64,000 bases of DNA from Verrucomicrobium sp. BvORR034 (GTDB lineage: Bacteria > Verrucomicrobiota > Verrucomicrobiia > Verrucomicrobiales > Verrucomicrobiaceae), in the NCBI RefSeq assembly GCF_000739635.1, contig NZ_BATQ01000056.1:104187-168186 (forward strand), given 5' to 3'. Positions 1 to 8,141 of the stretch are shown here, piece by piece. The position numbers and the translations under genes are program-made. Positions within the stretch are counted from its first letter, which is position 1. Each line of letters opens with the position of its first letter. The notes under the pieces were generated by a model, which did not search any database, was not told the DNA's origin, and saw nothing but the letters and a program-made list of their open reading frames with translations.

Positions 1-1
1 A

Positions 2-280
2 TTTCGGCCCCTGGTGGCAGAGAGCGTGGTGCTCACCGCCATCAACAATCGCATGCTGGTGCCGGACCACTTTGTCAGGGCCGGGGAGGGCGTCAATCTG
101 ACGTCCACGGGACGCAAGGTTTTCTTCCAGGCGTACGAACAACGCATGGGAAGCATCATCACGCATCCGGTGTTCGACTACAAGGTCAGCTACCGTCGGG
201 TGCTGGAACTGCAGGCGCGGATCTTGGCCCGGTATCTCACGGGTGAAATCAAAGAGTACATCCCCATGGTGACGCGCTAG
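2..280 (+). CDS. cas1: Cas1 CRISPR integrase, C-terminal fragment (cut by window start)
   Basis: This is the last 92 codons of Cas1, the metal-dependent integrase that with Cas2 inserts new spacers at the leader end of a CRISPR array. The frame is open from base 2, so the gene begins outside the window. The visible part begins FRPLVAESVVLTAINN and ends in the helical region with YRRVLELQARILARYL and a short tail (EIKEYIPMVTR), all typical of the Cas1 C-terminal domain. The tail resembles Cas1 proteins of type I systems that carry a Cas4-Cas1 fusion, but the N-terminus is not visible, so fusion and subtype stay open. It is followed by cas2 and the array on the same strand, the normal adaptation-module order. 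Confidence 0.9.
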   Translation, partial: FRPLVAESVVLTAINNRMLVPDHFVRAGEGVNLTSTGRKVFFQAYEQRMGSIITHPVFDYKVSYRRVLELQARILARYLTGEIKEYIPMVTR

Positions 281-301
281 GGAGGGGGAAAGGGAAGAGG
301 C

Positions 302-380
302 GTTAGAGGTTAAGGGTTAAGAGGTCCTGGTTCACAGCACATAACGTCTAACATCTAGCTTCTAACCCCTAACCCCTAAC
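302..380. repeat. Imperfect long palindrome between cas1 and cas2
   Basis: The 112-base gap between cas1 and cas2 is mostly a purine-rich arm (302-324, GTTAGAGGTTAAGGGTTAAG) facing a pyrimidine-rich arm (357-380, with TAACCCCTAACCCCTAAC). The arms are imperfectly complementary and could fold into a long hairpin. A palindrome of the same style, with different sequence, lies at 50857-50942. The role is unknown; candidates are a dispersed intergenic repeat or an mRNA structure between the two genes. Confidence 0.6.
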
Positions 381-392
381 TCCCTCCTCCCC

Positions 393-713
393 ATGTCCCG
401 CCATTCCTCCTCGGTGATCTCCAGCCGGATCACGTATCTGGTTTGCTACGACATCGCAGACGACAAGCGGTTGAGAAAGGTGTTTAAGGTCTGCAAAAAC
501 CATGGTACTCATTTGCAGTACTCGGTGTTCGAGTGTGATCTGAACCCGAGAGAGAGAACCCGGCTGGAGCGCGAACTGAGGGATGTGATCAAACACGATG
601 AGGACCAGGTTTTGTTTGTCTCTCTGGGCCCTAGTGAGGGTCGGGGAGACCGTGTCATCGCGTCCGTGGGATTGCCCTACGCACGCTTTGACGCCCCCTG
701 CTACGTGGTGTGA
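393..713 (+). CDS. cas2: Cas2, CRISPR adaptation subunit
   Basis: This 106-residue protein is Cas2, the small ferredoxin-fold dimer that bridges Cas1 dimers in the spacer-integration complex. The core begins YLVCYDIADDKRLRKVF, with the conserved Asp at residue 20 after the first beta strand, followed by the usual helix and the FECDL strand. The length suits the family, although the first 12 residues (MSRHSSSVISSR) are an extension, and an in-frame GTG at 414 would give a more typical N-terminus. No Shine-Dalgarno sequence is visible before either start. It lies 112 bases after cas1 and 253 bases before the first repeat. Confidence 0.92.
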   Translation: MSRHSSSVISSRITYLVCYDIADDKRLRKVFKVCKNHGTHLQYSVFECDLNPRERTRLERELRDVIKHDEDQVLFVSLGPSEGRGDRVIASVGLPYARFDAPCYVV

Positions 714-966
714 AGCACCGCAGGGGAAAGGGGAACAGGGAAGGAGGCGATCTTTGACATTCACCAATACAGTAATAGGGAGACCGCCCGCCATGAATCG
801 CGAGCGGTCAGGTGCTGCGGGCAAACCCCGGAGGCGCTCGCGTGTTGGGAGTGAGGAGGTTGCGGCGGGAAGGAGGCGCTGGATCGTCACTTCGCGGGTT
901 GATTCAAGGTGCCGCTCGCAGACGAGCTTCTTGCATTTTGATACTGAATGGCCTACATGGAGGCTG
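714..966 (+). promoter_or_regulatory. CRISPR leader
   Basis: This noncoding stretch between cas2 and the first repeat is on the leader side of the array: the repeats next to it are identical, whereas those at the far end are degenerate. It should hold the array promoter and the Cas1-Cas2 docking sequence. A TTGACA box is visible near 756, without a well-spaced -10 box, and a GACCGC...GCGGTC inverted repeat lies at about 782-809. The leader role is inferred from position. Confidence 0.65.
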
Positions 967-1887
967 GTCTCCGCTCTCGCGAGAGAGCGGCTTCGTTGAA
1001 GCTCCTTCCAGGCTTTGGCCAGGGCATTGGGGTTGGCACGGTCTCCGCTCTCGCGAGAGAGCGGCTTCGTTGAAGCTTTCAGCGATGTGCCGGTGCTCCT
1101 GGAGCGGGAGGGAGGTCTCCGCTCTCGCGAGAGAGCGGCTTCGTTGAAGCAGTCTTGATGGTGGTGACAGCCTGGAGGACGGCCGCGGTCTCCGCTCTCG
1201 CGAGAGAGCGGCTTCGTTGAAGCGATCTGGCTCCGGACTGGCTGGATCAAGACGACAGCAGGTCTCCGCTCTCGCGAGAGAGCGGCTTCGTTGAAGCGCC
1301 ACTGCCATCATCGCCATACATTGCGGCAGACCAGGTCTCCGCTCTCGCGAGAGAGCGGCTTCGTTGAAGCTTGTGTTCGATGGTGAATCCACGCTTTCTC
1401 AAATCGCGGTCTCCGCTCTCGCGAGAGAGCGGCTTCGTTGAAGCCCAGCATCCTGACGTTGCGCTGGACTTGGCGAGTGGAGGTCTCCGCTCTCGCGAGA
1501 GAGCGGCTTCGTTGAAGCAGCTGATGGCAGGGGAGGAGCCGCAGAGTGTAAAGCAGGTCTCCGCTCTCGCGAGAGAGCGGCTTCGTTGAAGCACATAGCC
1601 CTTCGCCTCCTGCTGCATCGTCTTGTCCCGGTCTCCGCTCTCGCGAGAGAGCGGCTTCGTTGAAGCCCTGCGCTGGCTTTGTTCCCCGTGCCGGGGAGGC
1701 GGGGGTCTCCGCTCTCGCGAGAGAGCGGCTTCGTTGAAGCAGAGGCATTGGCCAGGGTGGCGATCAAGGTGGCCGCTGTCTCCGCTCTCGCGAGAGAGCG
1801 GCTTCGGTGAAGCGGCACCCACTGGGCCTGTTCATCATCGAGGAAACCATCGTCTCCGCTCTCGCGAGAGCGCAGTCTCGTCGAAGC
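967..1887 (+). CRISPR. CRISPR array, 13 repeats and 12 spacers
   Basis: A 36-base repeat starts at 967, 1041, 1115, 1188, 1262, 1335, 1409, 1483, 1557, 1631, 1705, 1778 and 1852, with spacers of 37-38 bases. The first 11 repeats are identical. The 12th has one change (GTTGAAGC becomes GGTGAAGC) and the 13th differs over its last 17 bases. Decay at the right end puts the leader on the left, next to cas2. The repeat starts GTCTCCGCTCTC and ends CTTCGTTGAAGC; inside it, CCGCTCTC and GAGAGCGG form an 8-bp stem closed by GCGA. A G precedes the first 11 repeats, so the working unit may be 37 bases. The effector genes, and hence the subtype, lie outside the window. Confidence 0.98.
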
Positions 1888-1894
1888 CGACTGA

Positions 1895-1913
1895 GGCAAG
1901 CGGTGCGCTTGCC
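1895..1913. terminator. Compact hairpin just past the CRISPR array
   Basis: GGCAAGCG and CGCTTGCC form an 8-bp perfect stem around a GTG loop, 7 bases after the last degenerate repeat. No T-tract follows on either strand, so it is not a classical intrinsic terminator. It may end the array transcript or lie beyond the minus-strand gene that stops at 1988. Confidence 0.4.
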
Positions 1914-1987
1914 CTACAAGGGCAGCTCTCCATTTCCCCACTCGAAGGAGCTTCAAGCGCACATCACCTGCTTGCCTGCATGGGTAC

Positions 1988-2578
1988 TTATGGCGACCCC
2001 TGTGAAGCCACCACAGCTTTTGGATCGCGGGCAGGGAGGGCTGGGGGATCGAGCTCGGCGACGCGGGTGGCGATCGAAAGGCAGCGGGGGCGGATGGAGG
2101 GGAGGGCCTTGGCGAGGTCTTGGCGAAACGAGGCCAGACGTTCTTGAAGCACTTCGCGCAAGTCGGGTTCGGTTGCCAACCGCTTCTCGTAAGTGTGGAT
2201 CTTCTGCCTGAGCTGGCCTGCGTCGTGAAGAACTTCCCGGGCCTCGCGGGCAAGTTGCGCAAGCCGTTCGTCTTTAGGAAATAACCTCAACTGGGTCTGG
2301 AGCGAATCCCATTGAGTGTCCAGGTTGGCGGGCTCCATGCGGGCCGCGATTTGAAGGGCCTGCAGCAACATCTCCTTGTCCTTCCAGAAGCGTTGCACGT
2401 CTTGACGGTGGCGTTTGACGGCGGCAGCAGCGTCAGCCGCTGCCGCTTCTTTGTGCTGAATCTGCTCCCGGTGCACCCTTTCGGCCTCGGTGAGGTAGAA
2501 ATAACCCAACCAGGCGAACAATGCGAGCATCAGCGCTGTCAGGAACAGGACGGCGGGCCTGGTAAACAACATCGGCAA
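1988..2578 (-). CDS. Unknown membrane-anchored coiled-coil protein
   Basis: A 196-residue protein of unrecognised family. Residues 5-27 form one hydrophobic segment (VLFLTALMLALFAWLGYFYL), probably an uncleaved signal anchor. The rest is charged, rich in Ala, Glu, Gln and Arg, and looks helical or coiled-coil, with a Pro-rich end (ELDPPALPARDP). The likely topology is a single N-terminal membrane anchor with a soluble helical domain outside. A second ATG two codons in is an equally possible start. It is on the same strand as the phosphatase gene upstream, 80 bases away. Confidence 0.6.
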   Translation of the reverse strand: MPMLFTRPAVLFLTALMLALFAWLGYFYLTEAERVHREQIQHKEAAAADAAAAVKRHRQDVQRFWKDKEMLLQALQIAARMEPANLDTQWDSLQTQLRLFPKDERLAQLAREAREVLHDAGQLRQKIHTYEKRLATEPDLREVLQERLASFRQDLAKALPSIRPRCLSIATRVAELDPPALPARDPKAVVASQGSP

Positions 2579-2658
2579 GGGAGGGGCTGTTTGCTGCCTG
2601 GGACGTTGCCAGAAATGTCCGAAGACGTCCAGATGGAAAAAAGGGGGGCTGGAGCTAG

Positions 2659-3255
2659 CTAGGTGAGGGACGGCAACTCACCCGCATCCCGCCAGGTCTC
2701 CACTTCAAAAAGAAACTCCACCTGACGACGGGTTTCGACCGCGCCGGGGCGGACGCTGCGCACGGCGAGCACCGCGGACTGAGGGGCCTGACCTTGGGCA
2801 ACGAGATAGGCGGCGAGGAGGACGCCAGTGCGTCCCAGGCCTGCCACGCAATGGGCGGCAACGAGGTGTCGGGAGGCGGCCTGCCTGCGCATGAAGCGGA
2901 GAAACTCATCAAACTGCTCACGCGTGGGAATGCCTCCATCCACAATGGGGAGCCAGCAGTAGTCGAAACCGGCGCTCCGAAAAGTTTCAGGGGCGCCGGG
3001 AATGTTTAACAGACCGACGATGGCGCGAATGCCGGAGTGCCAGAGCACAGGGAGTTCATCGTCGAAATCCGTGAGCGCCGCGGTCTCCACATCATAGCGA
3101 AAGGGATGGACATACGGCATGGACATGCCAGCGAGCAGGTCGGGCACAGCCCACCAGAGATCGATACACACAGGTTTGAAGGGGGCGGGGGCGGGGAGGG
3201 AGTCTCCGTTGGCGTGGGTGGCAGGAGAGCGGCCATGACCTGTGTTGAGGGGCAT
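2659..3255 (-). CDS. Cysteine-based dual-specificity/tyrosine phosphatase
   Basis: A 198-residue phosphatase with the P-loop signature HCVAGLGRTG at residues 135-144. Cys136 would be the nucleophile and Arg142 the phosphate-binding residue (CX5R). Asp106 in LPIVDGG is the likely general acid. The P-loop resembles that of the atypical DUSP/CDC14-like group, which dephosphorylates phosphotyrosine, phosphoserine or other phosphate esters; the substrate cannot be told from sequence. The first ~25 residues are low complexity, so the true start may be later. No signal peptide is visible, so it is probably cytosolic. It lies 21 bases downstream of the PQQ dehydrogenase gene on the same strand. Confidence 0.85.
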   Translation of the reverse strand: MPLNTGHGRSPATHANGDSLPAPAPFKPVCIDLWWAVPDLLAGMSMPYVHPFRYDVETAALTDFDDELPVLWHSGIRAIVGLLNIPGAPETFRSAGFDYCWLPIVDGGIPTREQFDEFLRFMRRQAASRHLVAAHCVAGLGRTGVLLAAYLVAQGQAPQSAVLAVRSVRPGAVETRRQVEFLFEVETWRDAGELPSLT

Positions 3256-3276
3256 GGCCGCAACGTACTGGCGGAA

Positions 3277-5970
3277 TCAGCGCGGATCAAACTGGACCCA
3301 GTCCAAGTTCATGAGGCCTCCCTTGCCGGGATTCACGAAGACGGCGAACACATCGGTGCGGCCCTCCAGCGGACTGGCAAAACGGGTGGTGGGCTCGATC
3401 CACTTGTCCCAGCCACCTGTGTTGGGCACTTCCACCTTCCCCAAAAGCTGCCCGTCCGGGCTCCCGGCACGGAGTTCCACCACACCACCGATATTGCCTG
3501 ACGAGGCACGGACCGTGAATCCGCCGACCTGCGCGAGATTGACGTGTTCGAAGCGGACGGTCTGCTTGTCATTGATGGATCCGATGACCTTCTTGCCACT
3601 GGCGCTGCCGTTGCCACTGACCCGGGGGCCATTGACGTCGCCGTCCTCCGCCTCCCAGCGGCGGGTCCGGAGGGCGACGCTGGCCTTGCCAGTGAGCGTA
3701 CCGGCCGGAGCCCGGCCCGCGTCCGTATAGGCGGCTTCCAGGACGAACTGGCCCGGCGTGCCTGCCTTGGGGGCAGTGGCGGTGCCGCTCAAGCCACGGG
3801 TGAGGGTGGGGCCGCCCTTGCCCTTCTCCAGGCCAAAGACCCAGCGCAGCATGATCGTGACTTCATCCGTGGTGTGCTGAGGGTGGGGCAGCATGGGAAG
3901 CGGCCCCCAGACGCTGGTGCTGCCTTGCCGGACACGATTCACCGCTGTCTCCAACGCGGCGGGCTGGCCGCGATACCGTTCCGCTATTTCCAACAACCCC
4001 GGGCCGACAATCTTCTGCTCCACGCCGTGGCAGTTGAAGCAGTCGCTGCTCTTCATGAGGGCCAGGCCGGGATCAGAAGCCTGCTTCTTGCCCGAGGCGT
4101 CCAGAAACAGGCTGCTGACCAGCGTGCGGATTCCGAACTCGTCTGGCTTGGCAGAAGAAGTGCCGTCCTCAACATCTGAAGCACTGACCTGATAGCTGAC
4201 GGGCTTGCCGGGATCAAAAAAATCACCCGACTGCGGGGAGTCAAACTGCACGGTGGGCTGGGTGTTCCCAACGAGGAAGGAGACGGTGGCGGATCCTGTG
4301 GCGCCGTGAGAGTCTGTGACGCGGAGTTCAGCCTGATAGTTGCCGGGCTGGTCGATTCGGATTTCAGCGTCGGGGTTGGATGAAATCACCCTGGCTTCGG
4401 GAAGCAGCCGCCATTCATGCTTCAGCGCGTCCCCTTCGTGGTCTTTGGATCCGGCGCTGCTCAGGCGGACAGTGAGGGGTTCCCTTCCCGATGAGGGGGC
4501 GGCGGAGGCCCGGGCGAGCGGAGGCAGGTTGCCACGGAGGTAGCTGATCTTCAGCATGCGGGAATCCTTGTTGGCTCCCCAGGTCTCACCATAGTCCATG
4601 ATGTAGAGGCAGCCATCGGCACCGAAGACGGCATCCACGGGGCGTTTCATCAGTGTGGCTCCACCAGCGATCTGTGGTTGTACCTTGTCGATGGCCTCCG
4701 GTTTGTTGGCGGTGACGACGGCTCCGGTAAAGGGCTCGATCCCGAGGAAGTTGGAGTCCTTGTCCAGGCGCGCCCAGCGGATGGTGGGGCGCTCCCAGTC
4801 CCAGAAGAGCAGCCACCCGTCAAAGTGCTTGGGGAAACCGGCGGTCTTCTCAAATGCTGGCTGCCAGTGGAAGACCGGGCCGGCGCAGGCTGTGCGGCCT
4901 CCTTCTCCCATCTCGACAAATTCCCGGGGCTCGCGGTACGGCCAGTAGATCATGGCTGGCTGGGCGGGTGGGAGATCGCGCAGCCCCGTGTTGTTCACTC
5001 CTGCATTCACCGGGCGGGCGGGATCGAAGGGCGCGCCCACCGTCTTGGTGGTGTAGTCGTAGTGTTGGTAGGGGAAGTTGTTGGCGATGAAGTAGGGCCA
5101 GCCGAAGTTGCCGGCACGGCGCGCCTGGTTGATTTCATCGTACCCGCGGGGCCCCCGCGGCCCGTCGTTGCCAGCGTCGGGGCCGACCTCGCCCCAGTAA
5201 ACAAAGCCTGACTGGTCATCAATCGACATGCGCCAGGGGTTGCGACACCCCATGACATAGATTTCCGGGCGGGTGTTCGGAGTGCCGGGCTGGAAGAGAT
5301 TGCCCTGCGGAATCTCGTAGGTGCCATCCGGCTTCACGCGAATGCGGTTGATCTTGCCATTGAGCACATTGGTGTTGGCCGCAGACTTTTGCGCATCCCA
5401 CGGGGAGCGGTCCGGACGCTCATCCAGCGGGGCGTAGCCTTGGGAGTCGCCATGGGGGTGAGTGTTGTCACCGGTGGAGAAATAGAGGCAGCCATCCGGG
5501 CCAAACTCGACCGAGCCTGCATGGTGGCAGCACTCCTTGCGTTGTTCCGCGAACCTCAGAATGACCTTTTCACTCGCGAGGTCCAGGGCATCACCCGTGA
5601 GGGTGAAGCGGCTGAGCTGCTGGCCGTCAAAGTCCTTGGGCGAGTACAGGCAGTAGATCCAGCCGTTTTCCGCGAACTTGGGGTCCAGCGCGAATCCCAG
5701 AAAGCCGTTCTCCTGCCCGTTGAAAACCTGCAGGGCACCGGCCTGGGTGAGCTGTCGGGTGGCGGGAGAGTAGATCTTGAGCGTGCCTTTGTACTCGTTG
5801 AAGAACAGCCTGCCGTCCGGGGCCAGCTCGATCTCCATGGGCTGGGCGATGTCTTCAAACAGGGTCTCCACCTTGAAGCGGTAGTCGGGCGGGGCCGCGT
5901 GGACAGGCCCAGGCAGTAGGGCGGGGCAGAGTGAAGCGAGCAGGACGGCTGGAAGCAACGGGGAGCGCAT
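3277..5970 (-). CDS. Exported PQQ-type sugar dehydrogenase fused to PKD, cytochrome c and CBM6-like domains
   Basis: An 897-residue secreted protein with a signal peptide at residues 1-25 (cleavage after VHA). Residues ~30-480 form a soluble glucose dehydrogenase (GSDH)-like six-bladed propeller, with the family-typical QENGFLGFALDP, CHHAGSVEFGPDG, NGKINRI and GCRNPWRMSID. Residues ~482-567 are a PKD-type beta-sandwich, residues ~600-720 a cytochrome c domain with heme motif CFNCH at 644-648, and residues ~770-897 a carbohydrate-binding CBM6-like module. It probably oxidises sugars or polyols outside the inner membrane and passes electrons to its own heme. Such large fusions are common in PVC bacteria. 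Whether PQQ is bound, and the substrate, are inferences from the fold. Confidence 0.88.
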   Translation of the reverse strand: MRSPLLPAVLLASLCPALLPGPVHAAPPDYRFKVETLFEDIAQPMEIELAPDGRLFFNEYKGTLKIYSPATRQLTQAGALQVFNGQENGFLGFALDPKFAENGWIYCLYSPKDFDGQQLSRFTLTGDALDLASEKVILRFAEQRKECCHHAGSVEFGPDGCLYFSTGDNTHPHGDSQGYAPLDERPDRSPWDAQKSAANTNVLNGKINRIRVKPDGTYEIPQGNLFQPGTPNTRPEIYVMGCRNPWRMSIDDQSGFVYWGEVGPDAGNDGPRGPRGYDEINQARRAGNFGWPYFIANNFPYQHYDYTTKTVGAPFDPARPVNAGVNNTGLRDLPPAQPAMIYWPYREPREFVEMGEGGRTACAGPVFHWQPAFEKTAGFPKHFDGWLLFWDWERPTIRWARLDKDSNFLGIEPFTGAVVTANKPEAIDKVQPQIAGGATLMKRPVDAVFGADGCLYIMDYGETWGANKDSRMLKISYLRGNLPPLARASAAPSSGREPLTVRLSSAGSKDHEGDALKHEWRLLPEARVISSNPDAEIRIDQPGNYQAELRVTDSHGATGSATVSFLVGNTQPTVQFDSPQSGDFFDPGKPVSYQVSASDVEDGTSSAKPDEFGIRTLVSSLFLDASGKKQASDPGLALMKSSDCFNCHGVEQKIVGPGLLEIAERYRGQPAALETAVNRVRQGSTSVWGPLPMLPHPQHTTDEVTIMLRWVFGLEKGKGGPTLTRGLSGTATAPKAGTPGQFVLEAAYTDAGRAPAGTLTGKASVALRTRRWEAEDGDVNGPRVSGNGSASGKKVIGSINDKQTVRFEHVNLAQVGGFTVRASSGNIGGVVELRAGSPDGQLLGKVEVPNTGGWDKWIEPTTRFASPLEGRTDVFAVFVNPGKGGLMNLDWVQFDPR

Positions 5971-6051
5971 GGAGGATGGAGCAACGAATCAGGGCAGTCT
6001 CCCGATACGGACCACGCGGGCGTGATTGTGCAAAGGGACGGCTCCAGCTCA

Positions 6052-6069
6052 CCCCCGACTTTTCGGGGG
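6052..6069 (-). terminator. Possible hairpin terminator after the GNAT gene
   Basis: CCCCCGA and TCGGGGG form a 7-bp stem around four bases, about 20 bases past the stop of the minus-strand GNAT gene and before the PQQ dehydrogenase. No T-run follows, so termination is uncertain. Confidence 0.35.
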
Positions 6070-6089
6070 GCGAGAATCCTCTCTGTCTC

Positions 6090-6356
6090 TCAGAGAAGGT
6101 CGCTGTACTCCTTGTGCCGGGCCATGTAGGCCGCGACATAGCTGCACTGCGGAACCACGGTCCACCCCTGCTCACGGGCATGCTCCAGGGCCTCCTGCAC
6201 CAGCTCGGCGGCAATGCCCCGGCCACGCAGCTCACCGGGGACGTAGGTGTGGGTGATCGTCATCTGGCGGCCATCCAGCTCATAGTCCAGCACGGAGGTA
6301 TGGCCGGATTCTTCCAGGGAGAACCGGTGGGATGCGGAGTCGTGATCGATGTCCAT
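6090..6356 (-). CDS. Small GNAT-like N-acetyltransferase
   Basis: An 88-residue protein of the short GCN5-related group (YidJ-like). It shows the acetyl-CoA-binding signature ELRGRGIAAELVQEAL followed by the group-typical ending VVPQCSYVAAYMARHKEYSDLL. The short length is normal for this group. Starting at the ATG at 6356 gives MDIDHDSASHRFSLEE, the usual N-terminus; an ATG at 6413 would add 19 residues that look unlike the family. It is predicted to be cytosolic, and its acceptor substrate is unknown. It lies between a TlpA-like gene and the PQQ dehydrogenase on the same strand. Confidence 0.85.
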   Translation of the reverse strand: MDIDHDSASHRFSLEESGHTSVLDYELDGRQMTITHTYVPGELRGRGIAAELVQEALEHAREQGWTVVPQCSYVAAYMARHKEYSDLL

Positions 6357-6470
6357 GACGTGACGGAGGATGCGTGCAGGACCGTGGGTCCCACCAGAAG
6401 GATACGGCTTCACGCAAAGATTGGCTGGACGAATTGTCCTCCGGCCATCGCTCCCATCAAGGCATGATGA

Positions 6471-7001
6471 CTACTTCTTCAGCAGGATCTCCAGGGCTTC
6501 TTCCACCTTGGAGTTCGAGCAATCGGCCACCACCAGTTTGCCAGTGCGGTCGATGATGTAGTAGTCGGGGTAGCCGTTGACGGCATAGTCTTTGCCAGCC
6601 TTGCCGCCGGTATCGACGGCCACAGGATAGAGGATGCCCTTCTCCTTCACGGTCTCGCGCATTTTCTCAGCCCCTTCCGGGTGGCACACGCCGATGAAGA
6701 CCACGTCGTTGGCGTACTTCTTATGGATCTCATTCGCGTGCGGAATACTGGAAATGCAGGGGCCGCACCAAGTGGCCCAGAAGTCGAGAACGATGATCTT
6801 GCCCTTCAGATCCGCCAGCGTCAGGGGCTTGGAGTTCTCCCAGCTCTTGAGCTTGATCTCCGGCGGCGTGGCGCTGTCCTGAAGGTCTTTCAACCTGGCT
6901 CGCTTGGGGGCGTCTCCCTCAAAGACGGAGGAAAGATCTGCGGCATGGGCAACGAACGGAAGGGTCAGTGCGGAGAGAAGCGTAAGGAACGGAAGTTTCA
7001 T
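6471..7001 (-). CDS. Exported TlpA/ResA-like thioredoxin
   Basis: A 176-residue redoxin with a signal peptide at residues 1-20 (ending AHA) and a thioredoxin fold with the active site WATWCGPC; Cys79 and Cys82 form the redox pair. The segment VLDFWATWCGPCISSIP and the cis-proline loop GYPDYYIIDRTGK place it in the TlpA/ResA/AhpC-TSA group. Such proteins reduce disulfides outside the cytoplasmic membrane, often for cytochrome c assembly. The nearby exported cytochrome c fusion is a plausible client, but that is only context. Confidence 0.88.
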   Translation of the reverse strand: MKLPFLTLLSALTLPFVAHAADLSSVFEGDAPKRARLKDLQDSATPPEIKLKSWENSKPLTLADLKGKIIVLDFWATWCGPCISSIPHANEIHKKYANDVVFIGVCHPEGAEKMRETVKEKGILYPVAVDTGGKAGKDYAVNGYPDYYIIDRTGKLVVADCSNSKVEEALEILLKK

Positions 7002-7146
7002 CGCTGGGATCGGGTCAGGGTTGTTTGAGACGGGGATTCCGTGGCCGTTTTACTCTTTTGGCTTGCAGAGTACAAGACAATGTTTGGCTTGCGGAATCTC
7101 CGGCAGAAGGCTGACAACGAAGCGATGCGGCTTCGCTTGAGCTTCG

Positions 7147-8073
7147 TCAGGCCCGCAGCCCGAACGCCGTGTCCATCTCATCGGACACGCCTTTGAGGTA
7201 GGCTTGATCGCCCCCTGCCACTTCGGCTGCGAGCCAGCCATAGAAGTTGATCTCGAGGAGGGCCTTGCGCACGTCCGCGTAGTCGATGTCACCCTGGCCG
7301 ATGGGGGTGAATTTGTTCTGGGCGCGGGAGAAGCCTTTGACATCGAGTTTGTAAACCCGCTTGCCCAGGGTGCGAATCCAGCCGCCCATGCTGCCGTATT
7401 TCCAGTGGTTGCCGATGTCGAACTGCATGCCCACCCAGGGTGAGCTGAAGGCATCGACATACTTGGCCCACTTGTCGGCGGTCTGATCGGACCCACCATT
7501 GTGGTCGTAGAGGAACTGGTTCCAGACGTTTTCCAGGACGATGGTGACGCCTTCCTCCGCGGCAATGGGAATGGCTTTGGCGATGTTTTCGACCGAGCGG
7601 GCCCAGATCTCATTCTCGGGGCCGTCCTCGCCTTTGCCAGCGACGAGCAGCACGGAGTGTCCGCCCACGGCGCGGGTGTCACGGAGGGCGGTCTTCAGAT
7701 CCTCCAGGGCCTTGGACCGTGTGGCCGCATCAGCGCTGGTATGGCGGATGGCCCAGTGGCTGCCGCAAACGGTGCCATCCACAACGAGGCCGGATTCCGC
7801 GATGGCCTTTTTGGTTTCCGCCACGTCCATGCCGGGGGCGTTCATCTCCACGCCCTTGAAGCCTGCGGCAAGGGCGGTCTTGAACTTGTCCGTAAGGCTT
7901 CCGTTTGCCTTGATCATGCCGATCTTGAGCGTCTTGTAGAGCCGGCCTGCCAGAGCGTCTGGGGTGCCTGCGGCGGGGGCGGTCTGACCCCAGGCGGGAA
8001 GTGCAGCGGCTCCCGCGAGGGCAGCAGTGTGGCGGAGAAACTGGCGGCGGTTCGAGGAAGTAATAGGGCTCAT
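7147..8073 (-). CDS. Tat-exported sugar phosphate isomerase/epimerase-like TIM barrel
   Basis: A 308-residue protein with a twin-arginine signal at residues 8-13 (NRRQFL) followed by a hydrophobic Ala-rich stretch ending PAWG. The remainder is a xylose isomerase-like TIM barrel (AP_endonuc_2 family): GFKGVEMNAPGMD, VTIVLENVW, VGMQFDIGNHWKYG and VYKLDVKGFSR supply the Glu, Asp and His residues of a typical divalent-metal site. Exported members of this family are abundant in Planctomycetes and Verrucomicrobia and are usually annotated as sugar isomerase/epimerase without a known substrate. It is followed on the same strand by the TlpA-like gene. Confidence 0.85.
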   Translation of the reverse strand: MSPITSSNRRQFLRHTAALAGAAALPAWGQTAPAAGTPDALAGRLYKTLKIGMIKANGSLTDKFKTALAAGFKGVEMNAPGMDVAETKKAIAESGLVVDGTVCGSHWAIRHTSADAATRSKALEDLKTALRDTRAVGGHSVLLVAGKGEDGPENEIWARSVENIAKAIPIAAEEGVTIVLENVWNQFLYDHNGGSDQTADKWAKYVDAFSSPWVGMQFDIGNHWKYGSMGGWIRTLGKRVYKLDVKGFSRAQNKFTPIGQGDIDYADVRKALLEINFYGWLAAEVAGGDQAYLKGVSDEMDTAFGLRA

Positions 8074-8141
8074 GGTCGTGTCGGAATTGGAGGCTGGATA
8101 CTTACGGGGTGGTCGGGCGGTGCTGACGATGAAAATGTCCC

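Noticed and set aside
302..380. TAACCC-type repeats in the cas1-cas2 gap as telomere-like sequence
   Set aside because: Only a few copies, imperfect, and paired with a complementary arm; a local palindrome explains it better.
369..1822. Long ORFs running through the CRISPR array on both strands, with repeating peptides such as RSRSLARAET and FNEAALSRERRP
   Set aside because: They are the array itself read as protein: the repeat is translated in different frames because spacers are 37-38 bases. No start or ribosome-binding context supports them.
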